From contig NZ_CALNVW010000018.1 of assembly GCF_940670765.1 (NCBI RefSeq), positions 1-33,155 on the forward strand: DNA of 33,155 nucleotides, written 5' to 3'. Within the stretch, counting starts at the first letter, position 1, and each line of letters opens with the position of its first letter. The notes under the pieces were generated by a model. It saw only the letters and a list, made by a program, of their open reading frames with translations. It did not search any database and had not been told where the DNA came from. Below are positions 15,593 through 23,227 of this stretch, piece by piece. The stretch comes from Streptomyces sp. A 4/2. Lineage in GTDB: Bacteria > Actinomycetota > Actinomycetes > Streptomycetales > Streptomycetaceae. The position numbers were made by a program, and so were the translations under genes.

Positions 15593-16405
15593 TCACCGCG
15601 AAGGTGACTCCGGCGGGCGTTGCCGGGGCATGTTCGGGCGGGTTCCCACTGCGGGCAGTAACCGTCCGGGCACCGTCGCCGCGCCGTCGCCCCGCAGTCC
15701 GCCGACTCCCCGTACCCCGGACCAGGGCACCGCGCCGCCGACCCGGAACTCGACCATCCACTCCGCCGTCTCGCCGCGCACCAGCTCCGTCACGTCGTCC
15801 GAGAACCTGCGCAGCACGCCCAGGCACCGCTCGGTCGCCTCGCTCGCGGTGCCCTCCGTGGGGCCGAGTACTTCGCGCACGCTCTCCGTCGCCCAGTCGA
15901 ACTGGAGCACCTGGAGGCGCCGCTGGACCGCCTGGGCCGTCGCGACGTCCCGCATCCAGCCGGAGGTCAGCCCGAACCAGCGGTCGCCCGCCGCGCAGGC
16001 CGCCCCGGCGAGCAGTGCCGGGTACCCCCACTCCGCGGCCCCGTGCAGTCCTGCGGCCAGGTCGAGCAGGGGCAGTAACGCTCCCACGACGGCTCCCCCG
16101 GCGGTCCCGGCGCGGAGTGCGCGGGCGCTGCGGCGTTTGCCGGTGCGGTCGGCCAGGTACCAGTCGGCGGTCCGCAGCGCGTCCGACTCCACCCACCGGT
16201 ACAGCTCGTCTAGGCGTTCGGCGGGTTCGCCCCAGTCGCCCGACGGGAACGGCCGCCCGGTCAGATCAGCCGCCGTACCGGTCTCCGTACCGGTCTCCGC
16301 GCGGGTCCCCGGATCCGTCGCGGGACCCGCCTCGGGCCCGGCCTCCGGACCGCCCCCCGGCCGTACGGCGTCCTCCTCGGGCTGCGGCGTCTCCGGCTGG
16401 CCCAC
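15593..16405 (-). CDS. SLATT-type two-TM protein
   Basis: The 270-aa product starts at GTG 16405. This start is chosen because GGAGGGGAGAGG lies 4 nt upstream; a longer frame to 16546 would add 47 low-complexity residues coded by repeats. The N-terminal 50 residues are Pro/Gly/Glu/Thr-rich with repeated GPEA and ETGT. Then come a Trp-rich helix (LDELYRWVESDALRTADWYL), a basic turn ([14 protein letters not shown]) and two close membrane helices (about 99–119 and 126–141). A cytosolic helix follows (DVATAQAVQRRLQVLQFDWA). This layout matches the SLATT domain (SMODS and SLOG associating 2TM effector), thought to form membrane pores or sensors in nucleotide-signal conflict systems. No SMODS or SLOG partner is adjacent, so a defence role is only a possibility. 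Confidence 0.65.
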   Translation of the reverse strand: MGQPETPQPEEDAVRPGGGPEAGPEAGPATDPGTRAETGTETGTAADLTGRPFPSGDWGEPAERLDELYRWVESDALRTADWYLADRTGKRRSARALRAGTAGGAVVGALLPLLDLAAGLHGAAEWGYPALLAGAACAAGDRWFGLTSGWMRDVATAQAVQRRLQVLQFDWATESVREVLGPTEGTASEATERCLGVLRRFSDDVTELVRGETAEWMVEFRVGGAVPWSGVRGVGGLRGDGAATVPGRLLPAVGTRPNMPRQRPPESPSR

Positions 16406-16840
16406 CAGGCCTCTCCCCTCCGTCACGTACGGTGCGCGGTCGCCCACCGGGCGGCCCCGAACCGTGCTGAACCGTGCTGGATCCTTCAGATGCGAGTGCA
16501 TGCGAGTGCACGCGAGTGATGTGTGAGTGATGTGCGAGTGGTGCAAGGGCCCCTTCCTACCGCCGAATGGTGGGTGCTCACACCGATATGCAGGCGTTTA
16601 CCACCGTGAGCGGCCTGTGGTCAGGTATAAGGACCCGCGCGCTCTCACCCGAAAGAGTTGGTCCGTACGGTGGAGGGCGGTGCGCCCGGGGACCACGTAG
16701 GCTCGTTTTACGACCTGGTGCACGGGTCGCGTACCGAAGAAGGGGCCCTTGGCTCGGCCTCGTCGAGGTCGGTGTCAAGGACCGCATCAAGGCCGTACCA
16801 AGGCCCGTAAGAACGTCGTCGAACAGTCTCGGAGTGACCC
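16406..16840. other. 435-bp repeat-rich intergenic region upstream of ybaB
   Basis: I see no convincing gene here. It holds a doubled 10-mer ACCGTGCTGA/G (16461–16480), an array of a TGCGAGTGCA-like unit (16491–16540), and a 13-bp inverted repeat, CAAGGGCCCCTTC at 16544 and GAAGGGGCCCTTG at 16739. The promoters for the SLATT gene (minus) and ybaB (plus) must lie inside it. A 46-codon frame (16670–16810) is discussed among rejected items. Confidence 0.6.
16491..16540. repeat. 10-bp tandem repeat upstream of the SLATT gene
   Basis: TGCGAGTGCA occurs twice exactly (16491, 16501). Three decayed copies follow (CGCGAGTGAT, GTGTGAGTGA, TGTGCGAGTG). It lies 85–135 bp upstream of the SLATT start codon. 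Confidence 0.8.
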
Positions 16841-17176
16841 GTGATTCCCGGTGGTGGCCAGCCCAACATGCAGCAGCTCCTTCAGCAGGCCCAGAAGATG
16901 CAGCAGGATCTCGCGCAGGCTCAGGAAGAGCTGGCGCGGACCGAGGTCGACGGGCAGGCGGGAGGCGGTCTGGTCAAGGCGACCGTGACCGGCTCCGGAG
17001 AGTTGCGCAACTTGGTGATCGACCCGAAGGCGGTGGACCCGGAGGACACCGAGACCCTCGCGGACCTGATCGTCGCGGCGGTCCACGCGGCGAACGAGAA
17101 CGCGTCCACGCTCCAGCAGCAGAAGCTCGGCCCGCTGGCCCAGGGGCTGGGCGGGATGCCGGGCCTCGGTATGTGA
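16841..17176 (+). CDS. ybaB: YbaB/EbfC family nucleoid-associated protein
   Basis: The 111-aa product starts at GTG 16841 with GGAG 7 nt upstream. It shows the family layout: a Gln-rich amphipathic helix ([19 protein letters not shown]), a central sheet ([39 protein letters not shown]), a closing helix ([13 protein letters not shown]) and a Gly/Met-rich tail. YbaB forms tweezer-like dimers that bind DNA without strong sequence preference. It is very often encoded directly before recR, as here, 121 bp upstream. Length and domain are normal. In many bacteria dnaX precedes it, but here a repeat-rich gap takes its place. Confidence 0.95.
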   Translation: MIPGGGQPNMQQLLQQAQKMQQDLAQAQEELARTEVDGQAGGGLVKATVTGSGELRNLVIDPKAVDPEDTETLADLIVAAVHAANENASTLQQQKLGPLAQGLGGMPGLGM

Positions 17177-17297
17177 GGCGCGGCACCGGGCGGCAGCGCT
17201 CCGTATCCCGTACCGGAGCCTTCACCTGCCGGCAGTTTTAACGCAACCTCACACCAACTACCGTACGTTTCCCTAGCAGAACGAAAGAGGCGCTCCG

Positions 17298-17897
17298 TTG
17301 TACGAAGGCGTGGTCCAGGACCTTATCGACGAGTTGGGCAGGCTGCCCGGCGTCGGTCCCAAGAGCGCGCAACGGATCGCCTTCCACATCCTCCAGGCCG
17401 AGCCGACCGACGTCCGCCGCCTCGCGCATTCGCTGCTCGAAGTGAAGGACAAGGTCCGGTTCTGCGCGGTGTGCGGCAACGTCGCGCAGGCCGAGCTCTG
17501 CGGGATCTGCCGGGACACCCGGCGTGACCTGACGGTCATCTGTGTCGTCGAGGAGCCGAAGGACGTCGTGGCGGTCGAGCGGACGCGTGAGTTCCGCGGT
17601 CGCTACCACGTGCTCGGTGGCGCCATCAGCCCCATCGAGGGCGTCGGCCCCGACGACCTGCGGATCCGGGAGCTGCTGGCCAGGCTCGCGGACGGCACGG
17701 TCACCGAGCTGATCCTGGCGACCGACCCGAACCTGGAGGGCGAGGCCACGGCGACGTACCTCGCACGCATGATCAAGCCCATGGGTTTGAAGGTCACTCG
17801 CCTGGCGAGTGGTCTTCCTGTTGGTGGAGACCTGGAATACGCGGACGAGGTCACGCTCGGTCGTGCCTTTGAGGGGAGACGACTACTCGATGTCTGA
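17298..17897 (+). CDS. recR: Recombination mediator protein RecR
   Basis: The 199-aa product is the standard RecR length. The TTG start at 17298 is supported by AGAGG about 8 nt upstream and by the conserved N-terminus ([19 protein letters not shown]). Domains in order: helix-hairpin-helix ([17 protein letters not shown]), C4 zinc finger (CAVCGN ... CGICRD), then a Toprim domain ([53 protein letters not shown]) and the C-terminal Walker-B-like end. With RecF/RecO it loads RecA onto SSB-coated gapped DNA. Its last 8 nt overlap the start of the DUF5063 gene, so the two are one operon. Confidence 0.97.
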   Translation: MYEGVVQDLIDELGRLPGVGPKSAQRIAFHILQAEPTDVRRLAHSLLEVKDKVRFCAVCGNVAQAELCGICRDTRRDLTVICVVEEPKDVVAVERTREFRGRYHVLGGAISPIEGVGPDDLRIRELLARLADGTVTELILATDPNLEGEATATYLARMIKPMGLKVTRLASGLPVGGDLEYADEVTLGRAFEGRRLLDV

Positions 17898-18546
17898 CGC
17901 AACGCTCAACAAGGTCAAAGAGGACCCGAACGACTTCGACGTCCAGATCGCCGACCAGGTCGAGTCCTTCATCGTGGCTGTCACCGAAGTGGCGAAGGGT
18001 GACGAGCCGGACAGCGCCGTGCCCTTCCTGCTGCTGGAGGTGTCCCAGCTCCTCCTCGCGGGCGGCCGTCTCGGCGCCCACGAGGACATCCTCCCGGCCG
18101 ACCGGTACGAGCCCGACCTCGGCCCGGAACCGGACGTCGACGATCTGCGCGAGCGCTTCGCCCGCCTCCTCGAACCGATCGACGTGTACTCCGAGGTCTT
18201 CGACCCGTACGAACCGCGCAAGGCCCCCGTCGCCTGCCGCATCAGTGACGACCTCGCGGACATCGTCACCGACCTCCGCCACGGCATGGCCCACTACCGC
18301 GCGGGCCGCACCACCGAGGCGATGTGGTGGTGGCAGTTCTCGTACTTCTCCAACTGGGGCTCCACCGCGTCGGCAGCCCTCCGCGCCCTCCAGTCCCTGG
18401 TCGCCCACGTCCGCCTCGACCAGCCGCTCGCGGCCCTCGACGGCCTGGACACGGACCAGGACCTGAGCGAGGAAGCGCTGGCGGAGGAGGCGGGCCGGGT
18501 GATGGTGGAGGAGATCGCGGCCCCGCTGGGGCTGCGCACGGTCTGA
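17890..18546 (+). CDS. DUF5063 domain-containing protein
   Basis: The 218-aa product starts at ATG 17890, overlapping the recR stop by 8 nt, with GAGGGGAGA upstream inside recR. It is an acidic, soluble, mainly helical protein with [38 protein letters not shown], the long [19 protein letters not shown] stretch, and a striking [14 protein letters not shown] aromatic cluster. This matches the actinobacterial DUF5063 family that habitually follows recR. No biochemical role is established that I know of; the tight overlap suggests a job linked to RecR or co-dosage with it. Confidence 0.9.
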   Translation: MSDATLNKVKEDPNDFDVQIADQVESFIVAVTEVAKGDEPDSAVPFLLLEVSQLLLAGGRLGAHEDILPADRYEPDLGPEPDVDDLRERFARLLEPIDVYSEVFDPYEPRKAPVACRISDDLADIVTDLRHGMAHYRAGRTTEAMWWWQFSYFSNWGSTASAALRALQSLVAHVRLDQPLAALDGLDTDQDLSEEALAEEAGRVMVEEIAAPLGLRTV

Positions 18547-18606
18547 CCGGGGCGGTACGGGCTGACGCGGCTCAGCAGCGCAGCCCGGGGTGCCTAGGAT
18601 GAGCTG

Positions 18607-19056
18607 GTGCCGAATTTCGAGGTTGTCACAGCCATTGCCGCACCTCCGGACCAGGTGTTCGCAGTGTGTCTGGATGTGGAGGCGCATACCCGCTCGATGG
18701 CCGCTTCGTCGGAGCGCGCAGTTGATGGCGGGCCCCGGGGTGAACTGTCGCTCGGTGACACGGTGACCTTCCAGGCTCGCCATTTCGGCCTGACCTGGCG
18801 GCTCAAGGCCCGCATCACCTCGTACGACCGGCCCCGACGTTTCGTGGACGAGCAGGAGTCCGGGCCCTTCAAGCGCTGGCGTCATGTCCACTACTTCGAG
18901 CCGGATGGTGCCGGTGGCACCGTGATGAGAGACGTCATCGAATTCGCCTCACCACTGGGGCCTGTCGGGTACATCGCCGACAGAATCCTCTTGAGCCGGT
19001 ACATGCCCCACCTCATCAGAGGCCGCAACGCCTACCTGGCCAGCACTTTCGACTGA
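18607..19056 (+). CDS. SRPBCC-superfamily (START/Bet v1-like) protein
   Basis: The 149-aa product starts at GTG 18607 with AGGA upstream. It has the helix-grip pattern: strand 1 (FEVVTAIAAPPDQVFAVCLD), then VTFQARHFGLTWRLKARITSYDRP, FVDEQESGPFKRWRHVHYFEP, GGTVMRDVIEFASPLGPVGYI, and a long C-terminal helix (RYMPHLIRGRNAYLASTF). Members bind hydrophobic ligands in a cavity or act as cyclase/aromatases; this one resembles the uncharacterised ligand-binding group often annotated as cyclase. It lies 60 bp after the DUF5063 gene on the same strand and is the last gene before the accessory-looking stretch. Confidence 0.85.
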   Translation: MPNFEVVTAIAAPPDQVFAVCLDVEAHTRSMAASSERAVDGGPRGELSLGDTVTFQARHFGLTWRLKARITSYDRPRRFVDEQESGPFKRWRHVHYFEPDGAGGTVMRDVIEFASPLGPVGYIADRILLSRYMPHLIRGRNAYLASTFD

Positions 19057-19328
19057 GTGGCCGGCCAGAGCCCATCGCGGCACGGATACGAACACCGGTC
19101 GAGATCCGCAGGGCCGTCACACCTGTCGCGGGCGCGTCGTCCAGCTGTGTCCGATCCACGCGACGCTTTTCTCGCCACAGTGGCCGCCCGGTGCGACCGG
19201 GGCGGAAGCAGCGATCAGCGTCATCCCCAGCCTGCTGGTCCCCCTCACTGCGCCAGGCGCTTCCGTGGCATAAGGCTGCGCTGTATAGGGAGAGTTGACT
19301 GTTCGCGCAAGTGGTCCATTGGACACTG
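19057..19328. other. Intergenic region with no gene
   Basis: Roughly 340 bp separate the SRPBCC and secreted-protein genes. I see no start with a ribosome binding site on either strand, and no strong hairpin. Only the promoter candidate listed at 19329 stands out. Base composition drops slightly in GC here, marking the edge of the accessory-looking segment. Confidence 0.5.
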
Positions 19329-19356
19329 TTGTACTGGTGTTGCTCCTCGTTATGTT
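19329..19356 (+). promoter_or_regulatory. Candidate promoter of the FN3-like secreted protein gene
   Basis: TTGTAC and TATGTT are separated by 16 nt. They would start transcription near 19363, leaving a short leader that carries the GGGGGAG ribosome binding site. This is a consensus match only. Confidence 0.35.
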
Positions 19357-19398
19357 CATGGTCTCAGCCAAAGACCAAACGGGGGAGCAGTATTTTTC

Positions 19399-20550
19399 AT
19401 GCGCCATGTACCACGTGCCCTTGCCGCGGCAGTGATCCCACTGGCCGTAATAGCGAGCAGCGCCGCCGATGCAAACGCTACTCCGAGCATCTCCAGTGCT
19501 CCCTCAGCTGCGTTCGTCCTGAACACCGAGACCGGGAAGTTCAACGGCGCCACCGAGACTGGACCGCAGGAACGCGACGGGTTGTCCGCCTCGGTGCCTT
19601 CCCTGCAGGTCCTTTCCCGGCCGGGGACGGGGGCGGTGCTGGCAGGTATGACGCTCGCTTCCTCTCCGACGAAGCAGGAGCGGGCCGCATGGGCCGCGAA
19701 CTCGCACTTCGTGGATCTGTCCTGGCCTGACCTGGGCGGTGCTTACGAGGTGTACAAGAACGACAGGCTGGTCGCTGCCACAGCTGGGCACAGCATGAGG
19801 GATACGCATGTGAAGCCGGGCTCGGTCATCGATTACCAGATCACTGGGAAGACCGGCACTTGGGGTCTGACGGTCACGGTGCCGAAGGGTTCCGATACGG
19901 AGACGCTCGAGGCCACCGCTGCCCAGGCCGAGACGCAAGCGAAGAAGTACACGAAGACGGCCGTCGTCTGGCGTTCCTTCATCCGGCAGAAGTGGGCGTA
20001 CGTCCCTGGCAAGTACAAGAAACTGTCCGGCTGTACGTACGCAAGCGGATACAAGTACGCGGGCGATAACCGCGGTTTCAGCAGCAAGGTCGACGGCCCC
20101 TCATACCGCGCCAAATTGAAGGGCGTTGTGTACTGGACGAAGTCTTCGTACGACCTGTTTCCCAGTACGGGCAAGAGCCGCGTCTACTCCACCAAGACAG
20201 GCAAGCTCGTGGCGACCAAACATGCCAGCGCCAAGAAGATCGACTTCCGCACCAAAACGAGGTTCGACGGCAAGACCCGTGCGGTGCACGCCGACATCGA
20301 AGCCACCGACCCGTTCTGCAAGTACGGCGGCATCGGCGCCTTCTACGACGCCCGGCTTGCCCGCAACGGTGACTTCTACGTCTCGGGCAAGTACAAGCAG
20401 GCCCCCGACAACGAGATGTACATCTACGGCTACACCAGCGGCACGAAGCACAGCACCAAGACAGTGCACCGTTCGAAAATGGGCTCCATCAAGTGCCTGT
20501 ACAAGGGTGCATGCGAGCTGGGTACGCTCAGCAACAATGGCGGCTACTGA
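19399..20550 (+). CDS. Secreted protein with FN3-like segment, unknown function
   Basis: The 383-aa product starts at ATG 19399, with GGGGGAG 11 nt upstream; longer frames lack a ribosome binding site. It has a clear signal peptide (RHVPRALAAAVIPLAVIASSAADANA, cleavage near 27). Residues 110–165 look like a fibronectin-III fold (SHFVDLSWPDLGGAYEVYKN, GSVIDYQITG). The C-terminal 200 residues are rich in Lys, Tyr, Ser and Gly, with four cysteines (SGCTYASG, PFCKYGG, IKCLYKGACELG) that could form two disulfides. It carries no catalytic motif I recognise. The basic, Tyr-rich character suggests binding to a polyanionic surface or polymer. Lower GC and different codon choice from the recR block hint at acquisition by transfer. 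Confidence 0.8.
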   Translation: MRHVPRALAAAVIPLAVIASSAADANATPSISSAPSAAFVLNTETGKFNGATETGPQERDGLSASVPSLQVLSRPGTGAVLAGMTLASSPTKQERAAWAANSHFVDLSWPDLGGAYEVYKNDRLVAATAGHSMRDTHVKPGSVIDYQITGKTGTWGLTVTVPKGSDTETLEATAAQAETQAKKYTKTAVVWRSFIRQKWAYVPGKYKKLSGCTYASGYKYAGDNRGFSSKVDGPSYRAKLKGVVYWTKSSYDLFPSTGKSRVYSTKTGKLVATKHASAKKIDFRTKTRFDGKTRAVHADIEATDPFCKYGGIGAFYDARLARNGDFYVSGKYKQAPDNEMYIYGYTSGTKHSTKTVHRSKMGSIKCLYKGACELGTLSNNGGY

Positions 20551-20645
20551 GCCCCCACGAATACCGCACTGTGGTGCTGGTGGGACACTGACAGGGAGCG
20601 GGCGGTGAACCTGCCGACCCCTCCCGAAGCACAAGGGGGAAGCCC

Positions 20646-21095
20646 GTGATCACACCGTGGCGCCGAGCCGTGGCCTATGCGGCAACCGTCACTCTGGCCT
20701 CGCTGGCCGTTCAGGCGGTCGTGGGCTTCCTCATGCTCATCGCATCCGGGCACACCTTCGGCGACCTGGCTGATTTCTATGGCGCTGATGCGCTTCTCTT
20801 TGCGCTCTGTGCTGTCATCACGCTGAGCGTCGCCCGCCTGTGGCTGCCGGCGCTCTCTCAGTGGCGTACCGCCGTCCTCGATGCCACCGTGTACACCGTG
20901 GTGCTGCTGGTGGTGTCCGTCGCCACCTCTCTTGGCGACGGCTTCGGTGAAGCAGTCGACTACGGCTTCATCACGCTGACCCTCGGCCTGTTCACCCTCC
21001 AGATCCCCGCTGCGCTCGCCGCCTGTGCACTCTCGTACGGACGTCTTGTGCCAGTTGCCAAAATTGACAGGGCATCGATGAACGCGGCGAAGTAG
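20646..21095 (+). CDS. Small four-TM membrane protein, unknown function
   Basis: The 149-aa product starts at GTG 20646, preceded by AAGGGGGAAG. Four hydrophobic helices are evident: AVAYAATVTLASLAVQAVVG, ADALLFALCAVITLSVARL, AVLDATVYTVVLLVVSVA and ITLTLGLFTLQIPAALAAC. They lead to a short basic tail (GRLVPVAKIDRASMNAAK). No family is recognised. It follows the secreted FN3-like gene by 95 bp on the same strand and ends at a strong hairpin, so the two may be co-transcribed. An export-related or immunity-like membrane role is conceivable but unsupported. Confidence 0.72.
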   Translation: MITPWRRAVAYAATVTLASLAVQAVVGFLMLIASGHTFGDLADFYGADALLFALCAVITLSVARLWLPALSQWRTAVLDATVYTVVLLVVSVATSLGDGFGEAVDYGFITLTLGLFTLQIPAALAACALSYGRLVPVAKIDRASMNAAK

Positions 21096-21112
21096 GCCGG
21101 CCTCAACTGCAA

Positions 21113-21145
21113 GAGGTTCCACCGGGTAGCACCCGGTGGAACCTC
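21113..21145. terminator. Perfect 15-bp bidirectional terminator hairpin
   Basis: GAGGTTCCACCGGGT, the loop AGC and ACCCGGTGGAACCTC form a perfect stem between the convergent four-TM and lectin genes. It is the cleanest hairpin in the window. Confidence 0.9.
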
Positions 21146-21165
21146 CCGCTGCTGTCCTGTTGGGG

Positions 21166-21669
21166 TTACTTGGTTCCCCACTCCTGCTTGATGCGCTTGC
21201 TGTTGCTGCTACCACGCGTGGTGATGGTCAGCTTCCGGCCACTCTTGCTGGTCTCGGCAGTAAGGGCCTTCCCCGACGGCTTGCTGATGATCGTGCTGCC
21301 GCTCAGAACCCACTTCTGGTTCTTGGAAGAGCCGTTGCAGCTGTACTGCTTGACGACCGTGCCGGACTTGGTGGAAGCAACCCCGGCACACTTGCCCGAC
21401 TTCTTGTTCTTCATCGTGTACAGACCCTTGCTGCCCTTCAGAGTCCACCGCTGCTCCGACCCCTTGCCGCACCCCCGCAGCACCAGTACCGAGCCGCTCG
21501 TGGAAATGCACTGGTCCTTTCCCTTGGGAGTGCCCCATACCTTGGCGAGGCGGACGTTGGTGTAGCTTCCGGTAGTCCTGGCCTCTCCAGCGATGGCCGG
21601 TGCGGCACCGGCCGTCAGTACGGCGGTGGCTGCCCCGGCGAGAACGAGCATGCGGGCTGTCTTGTTCAT
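21166..21669 (-). CDS. Secreted ricin-type beta-trefoil lectin domain protein
   Basis: The 167-aa product starts at ATG 21669 with GAGGGGGAA upstream. A signal peptide (NKTARMLVLAGAATAVLTAGAAPAIAG) precedes one beta-trefoil of about 115 residues with the QxW repeats of ricin-B lectins: SEQRWTLKG, KNQKWVLSG and the terminal KQEWGTK. Cysteines at QCIST, RGCGKG, GKCAGV and YSCNGS are placed for the usual intra-lobe disulfides. It lacks any enzyme module, so it is a free-standing carbohydrate-binding protein or a partner for another secreted factor. The start lies only 19 bp from that of the divergent DUF3515 gene. Confidence 0.87.
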   Translation of the reverse strand: MNKTARMLVLAGAATAVLTAGAAPAIAGEARTTGSYTNVRLAKVWGTPKGKDQCISTSGSVLVLRGCGKGSEQRWTLKGSKGLYTMKNKKSGKCAGVASTKSGTVVKQYSCNGSSKNQKWVLSGSTIISKPSGKALTAETSKSGRKLTITTRGSSNSKRIKQEWGTK

Positions 21670-21688
21670 GAAAGGTTCCCCCTCTGTG

Positions 21689-22177
21689 GTGCGTGTTTCT
21701 CGGACGCGAATGGTCATCTCTGTGACAGCGGTCAGCGCCCTGGTCATTGGTGCGCTGGCGGTGCGTGAGTGGAGCTTGCCCGAGTACGACGTCGCAGCCG
21801 CGCCCGGCGGGGGGTCACCCGCCTGTGAGCAGGCTTCTCACCGCTATCCGCACCGGCTTGCCGGGCAGGAGCTGACGTTCACCGGCCGCCCGGGGGTTGC
21901 CGTATGGGGAGACAGCGCAGTGGTGCTGCGCTGTGGCCTCAAACCGCCGGCCCCGACCGTTGACGCCTGTGTGAGCGTCAACGGCGTGGACTGGGTCTTC
22001 CGGGACGGGCAAAGCGTCGGCGGCAAGAAGGTGATCGTCACCTACGGGCGCAACCCCGCTGTGGAAGCAGTGATCTCCGATCACGTCGCCGCCATCGACG
22101 GCGTCCTGGTCGACCTGAGCAAGATGGTCAAGCCGATCAAGAAGTATTCGAAGTGCCTCGGCCCCGATGACGTCTGA
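21689..22177 (+). CDS. DUF3515-type membrane-anchored or secreted protein
   Basis: The product has about 162 aa. The start is uncertain among GTG 21686, GTG 21689 and ATG 21710; 21689 gives a natural basic n-region (RVSRTRM) before the helix VISVTAVSALVIGALAV. The extracytoplasmic part carries the DUF3515 pattern: ACEQASHRYPHRL, a central VAVWGDSAVVLRCGL, the paired Cys in VDACVSVNGVDWVF, and an end ILVDLSKMVK-like segment. DUF3515 is a widespread actinobacterial extracytoplasmic domain without a proven function. It lies divergent to the lectin and 119 bp from the convergent LuxR-type gene. Confidence 0.72.
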   Translation: MRVSRTRMVISVTAVSALVIGALAVREWSLPEYDVAAAPGGGSPACEQASHRYPHRLAGQELTFTGRPGVAVWGDSAVVLRCGLKPPAPTVDACVSVNGVDWVFRDGQSVGGKKVIVTYGRNPAVEAVISDHVAAIDGVLVDLSKMVKPIKKYSKCLGPDDV

Positions 22178-22296
22178 CTCCCGCCCCCTATGGTGAACGT
22201 CATCCCGGGCGCCCCGGAGCAACGAACATAGAGGTAGTGACTACCCGTCCGCGACGTCCCAAAGGGCACTGCCCCAAAGGACAGCTCCCCTTCTGG

Positions 22297-22641
22297 TCAA
22301 GCGGTACTGGGCTCCCGTGCACTGGTGCGAAGCTTCTGGTGGCGCGTGCAATACGGGTCGGCGCACAGCAGATCATGGGCAACAACGGAGAGCACAGCGG
22401 CCTGCAAGCGCGACTGCTGCCCCAGCTTCTCCACGATCCGCGCGATGTGCGCCTTCACTGTGCGCTCCGCGATACCCAACTCCCTTGCCAGATCTCGGTT
22501 GCCCAGTCCTGACCCCAGGAGGAGGAGAACCTCCTTCTCCCTGCCTGTGAGTCTCTCCAGTCTCCAGCCCCCGCGCGCCGGGTCTTCCCCGATACGACGG
22601 TAAGGGCAGGTCATGTCCCCCGTAGCGGACCGTTCGGTCAT
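22297..22641 (-). CDS. Stand-alone LuxR-type HTH protein, 114 aa
   Basis: ATG at 22641 with AAGGA at good spacing sets the start. Residues 30–92 are a NarL/FixJ-class helix-turn-helix: LERLTGREKEVLLLLGSGL, GNRDLARELGIAERTVKAHI and ARIVEKLGQQSRLQAAV. There is no receiver or ligand-binding domain. The short head (MTERSATGDMTCPYRR) and the tail (LLCADPYCTRHQK) contribute three cysteines, which could bind metal or sense redox (inference). It is probably an orphan regulator. Upstream on its strand is a 586-bp gap. Confidence 0.8.
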   Translation of the reverse strand: MTERSATGDMTCPYRRIGEDPARGGWRLERLTGREKEVLLLLGSGLGNRDLARELGIAERTVKAHIARIVEKLGQQSRLQAAVLSVVAHDLLCADPYCTRHQKLRTSAREPSTA

Positions 22642-23094
22642 GGCGGTCCTTCCTGACCGCTGCCTTTCCCGGCAGGGCCCCGTGCCCCGGGGTCGGCGAC
22701 GATCAAGTCCCAACCTAACGTCCGGCACTGACAGTTGCTCTCCAATTGCGGGGTTGACCCCCTGGGTGAGGCGTGTCCAGGCAAGGCGGACAGAACATCC
22801 CCTCGGGAGCGGCGTACGAGAGCAGTCAACCGATAACGCCGGCGGGAGTGTGCCGGGCATCCTGGCTTGCGCGTCGCCGCACCGCCTGAGGGCGGCCCGG
22901 AGCTGCGGATGTGGCACGGCGGCGAAAAAATAGGTCTCACCGTCCGACCGGACCGGCGCCCGGGGGCGCCGCGTTCAGCCGACGGCCCCAATCGGCCCCT
23001 GACGTCGGACGCGCCGCCTTCACCCGCTGAACGCCCCAGTGTTGCCAGGGCAGTTCGGGGGGGACGGGCCGTCCCTCCTGCCGTTAACGAGCTA
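22642..23094. other. Long non-coding gap before the DUF1996 promoter
   Basis: About 450 bp without a supportable gene. It contains two hairpins, CGGCGCC/GGCGCCG around 22954–22971 and GGGACG/CGTCCC near 23061–23076. It also has an unusual A-run (GCGAAAAAATAGG, 22922) for such high-GC DNA. The LuxR-type gene promoter should lie at its left end. Confidence 0.5.
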
Positions 23095-23124
23095 TTGACA
23101 CGGTCTTGTCAGGAGCGGAACACT
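23095..23124 (+). promoter_or_regulatory. Promoter of the DUF1996 gene
   Basis: A perfect TTGACA −35 box (23095–23100) is followed after 18 nt by AACACT (23119–23124). The predicted start site near 23131 coincides with the left edge of a perfect palindrome, giving standard promoter–operator geometry. Confidence 0.6.
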
Positions 23125-23130
23125 CCGAAT

Positions 23131-23150
23131 CCGGGAGAGCGCTCTCCCGG
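23131..23150. promoter_or_regulatory. LacI-family operator, perfect 20-bp palindrome
   Basis: The perfect palindrome CCGGGAGAGC/GCTCTCCCGG covers the predicted transcription start of the DUF1996 gene. Its core GGAGAGCGCTCTCC is identical to the palindrome before the lacI-family gene at 27607. CG-centred palindromes of this type are classic LacI-family operators. Confidence 0.85.
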
Positions 23151-23227
23151 CTCCAGTTCCGCTCTCTCATCCCTCTCGTTCCGCGCCCTCGCCCCCACAT
23201 CCCGCTCTGACGCAGGAGGAGGTCTCC

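Noticed and set aside
16670..16810. 46-codon plus-strand frame containing SFYDLVHGSRTEEG upstream of ybaB
   Set aside because: It has no well-placed ribosome binding site, and the second half is Ser/Arg low complexity. It may be chance; conservation would be needed.
16406..16840. SRP (4.5S) RNA gene upstream of ybaB
   Set aside because: Some bacteria have it near dnaX–ybaB–recR, but I could not find the conserved helix 8 sequence.
19117..19407. 96-codon minus-strand frame before the secreted protein gene
   Set aside because: It has no ribosome binding site, no domain, and overlaps the promoter candidate of the plus-strand gene.
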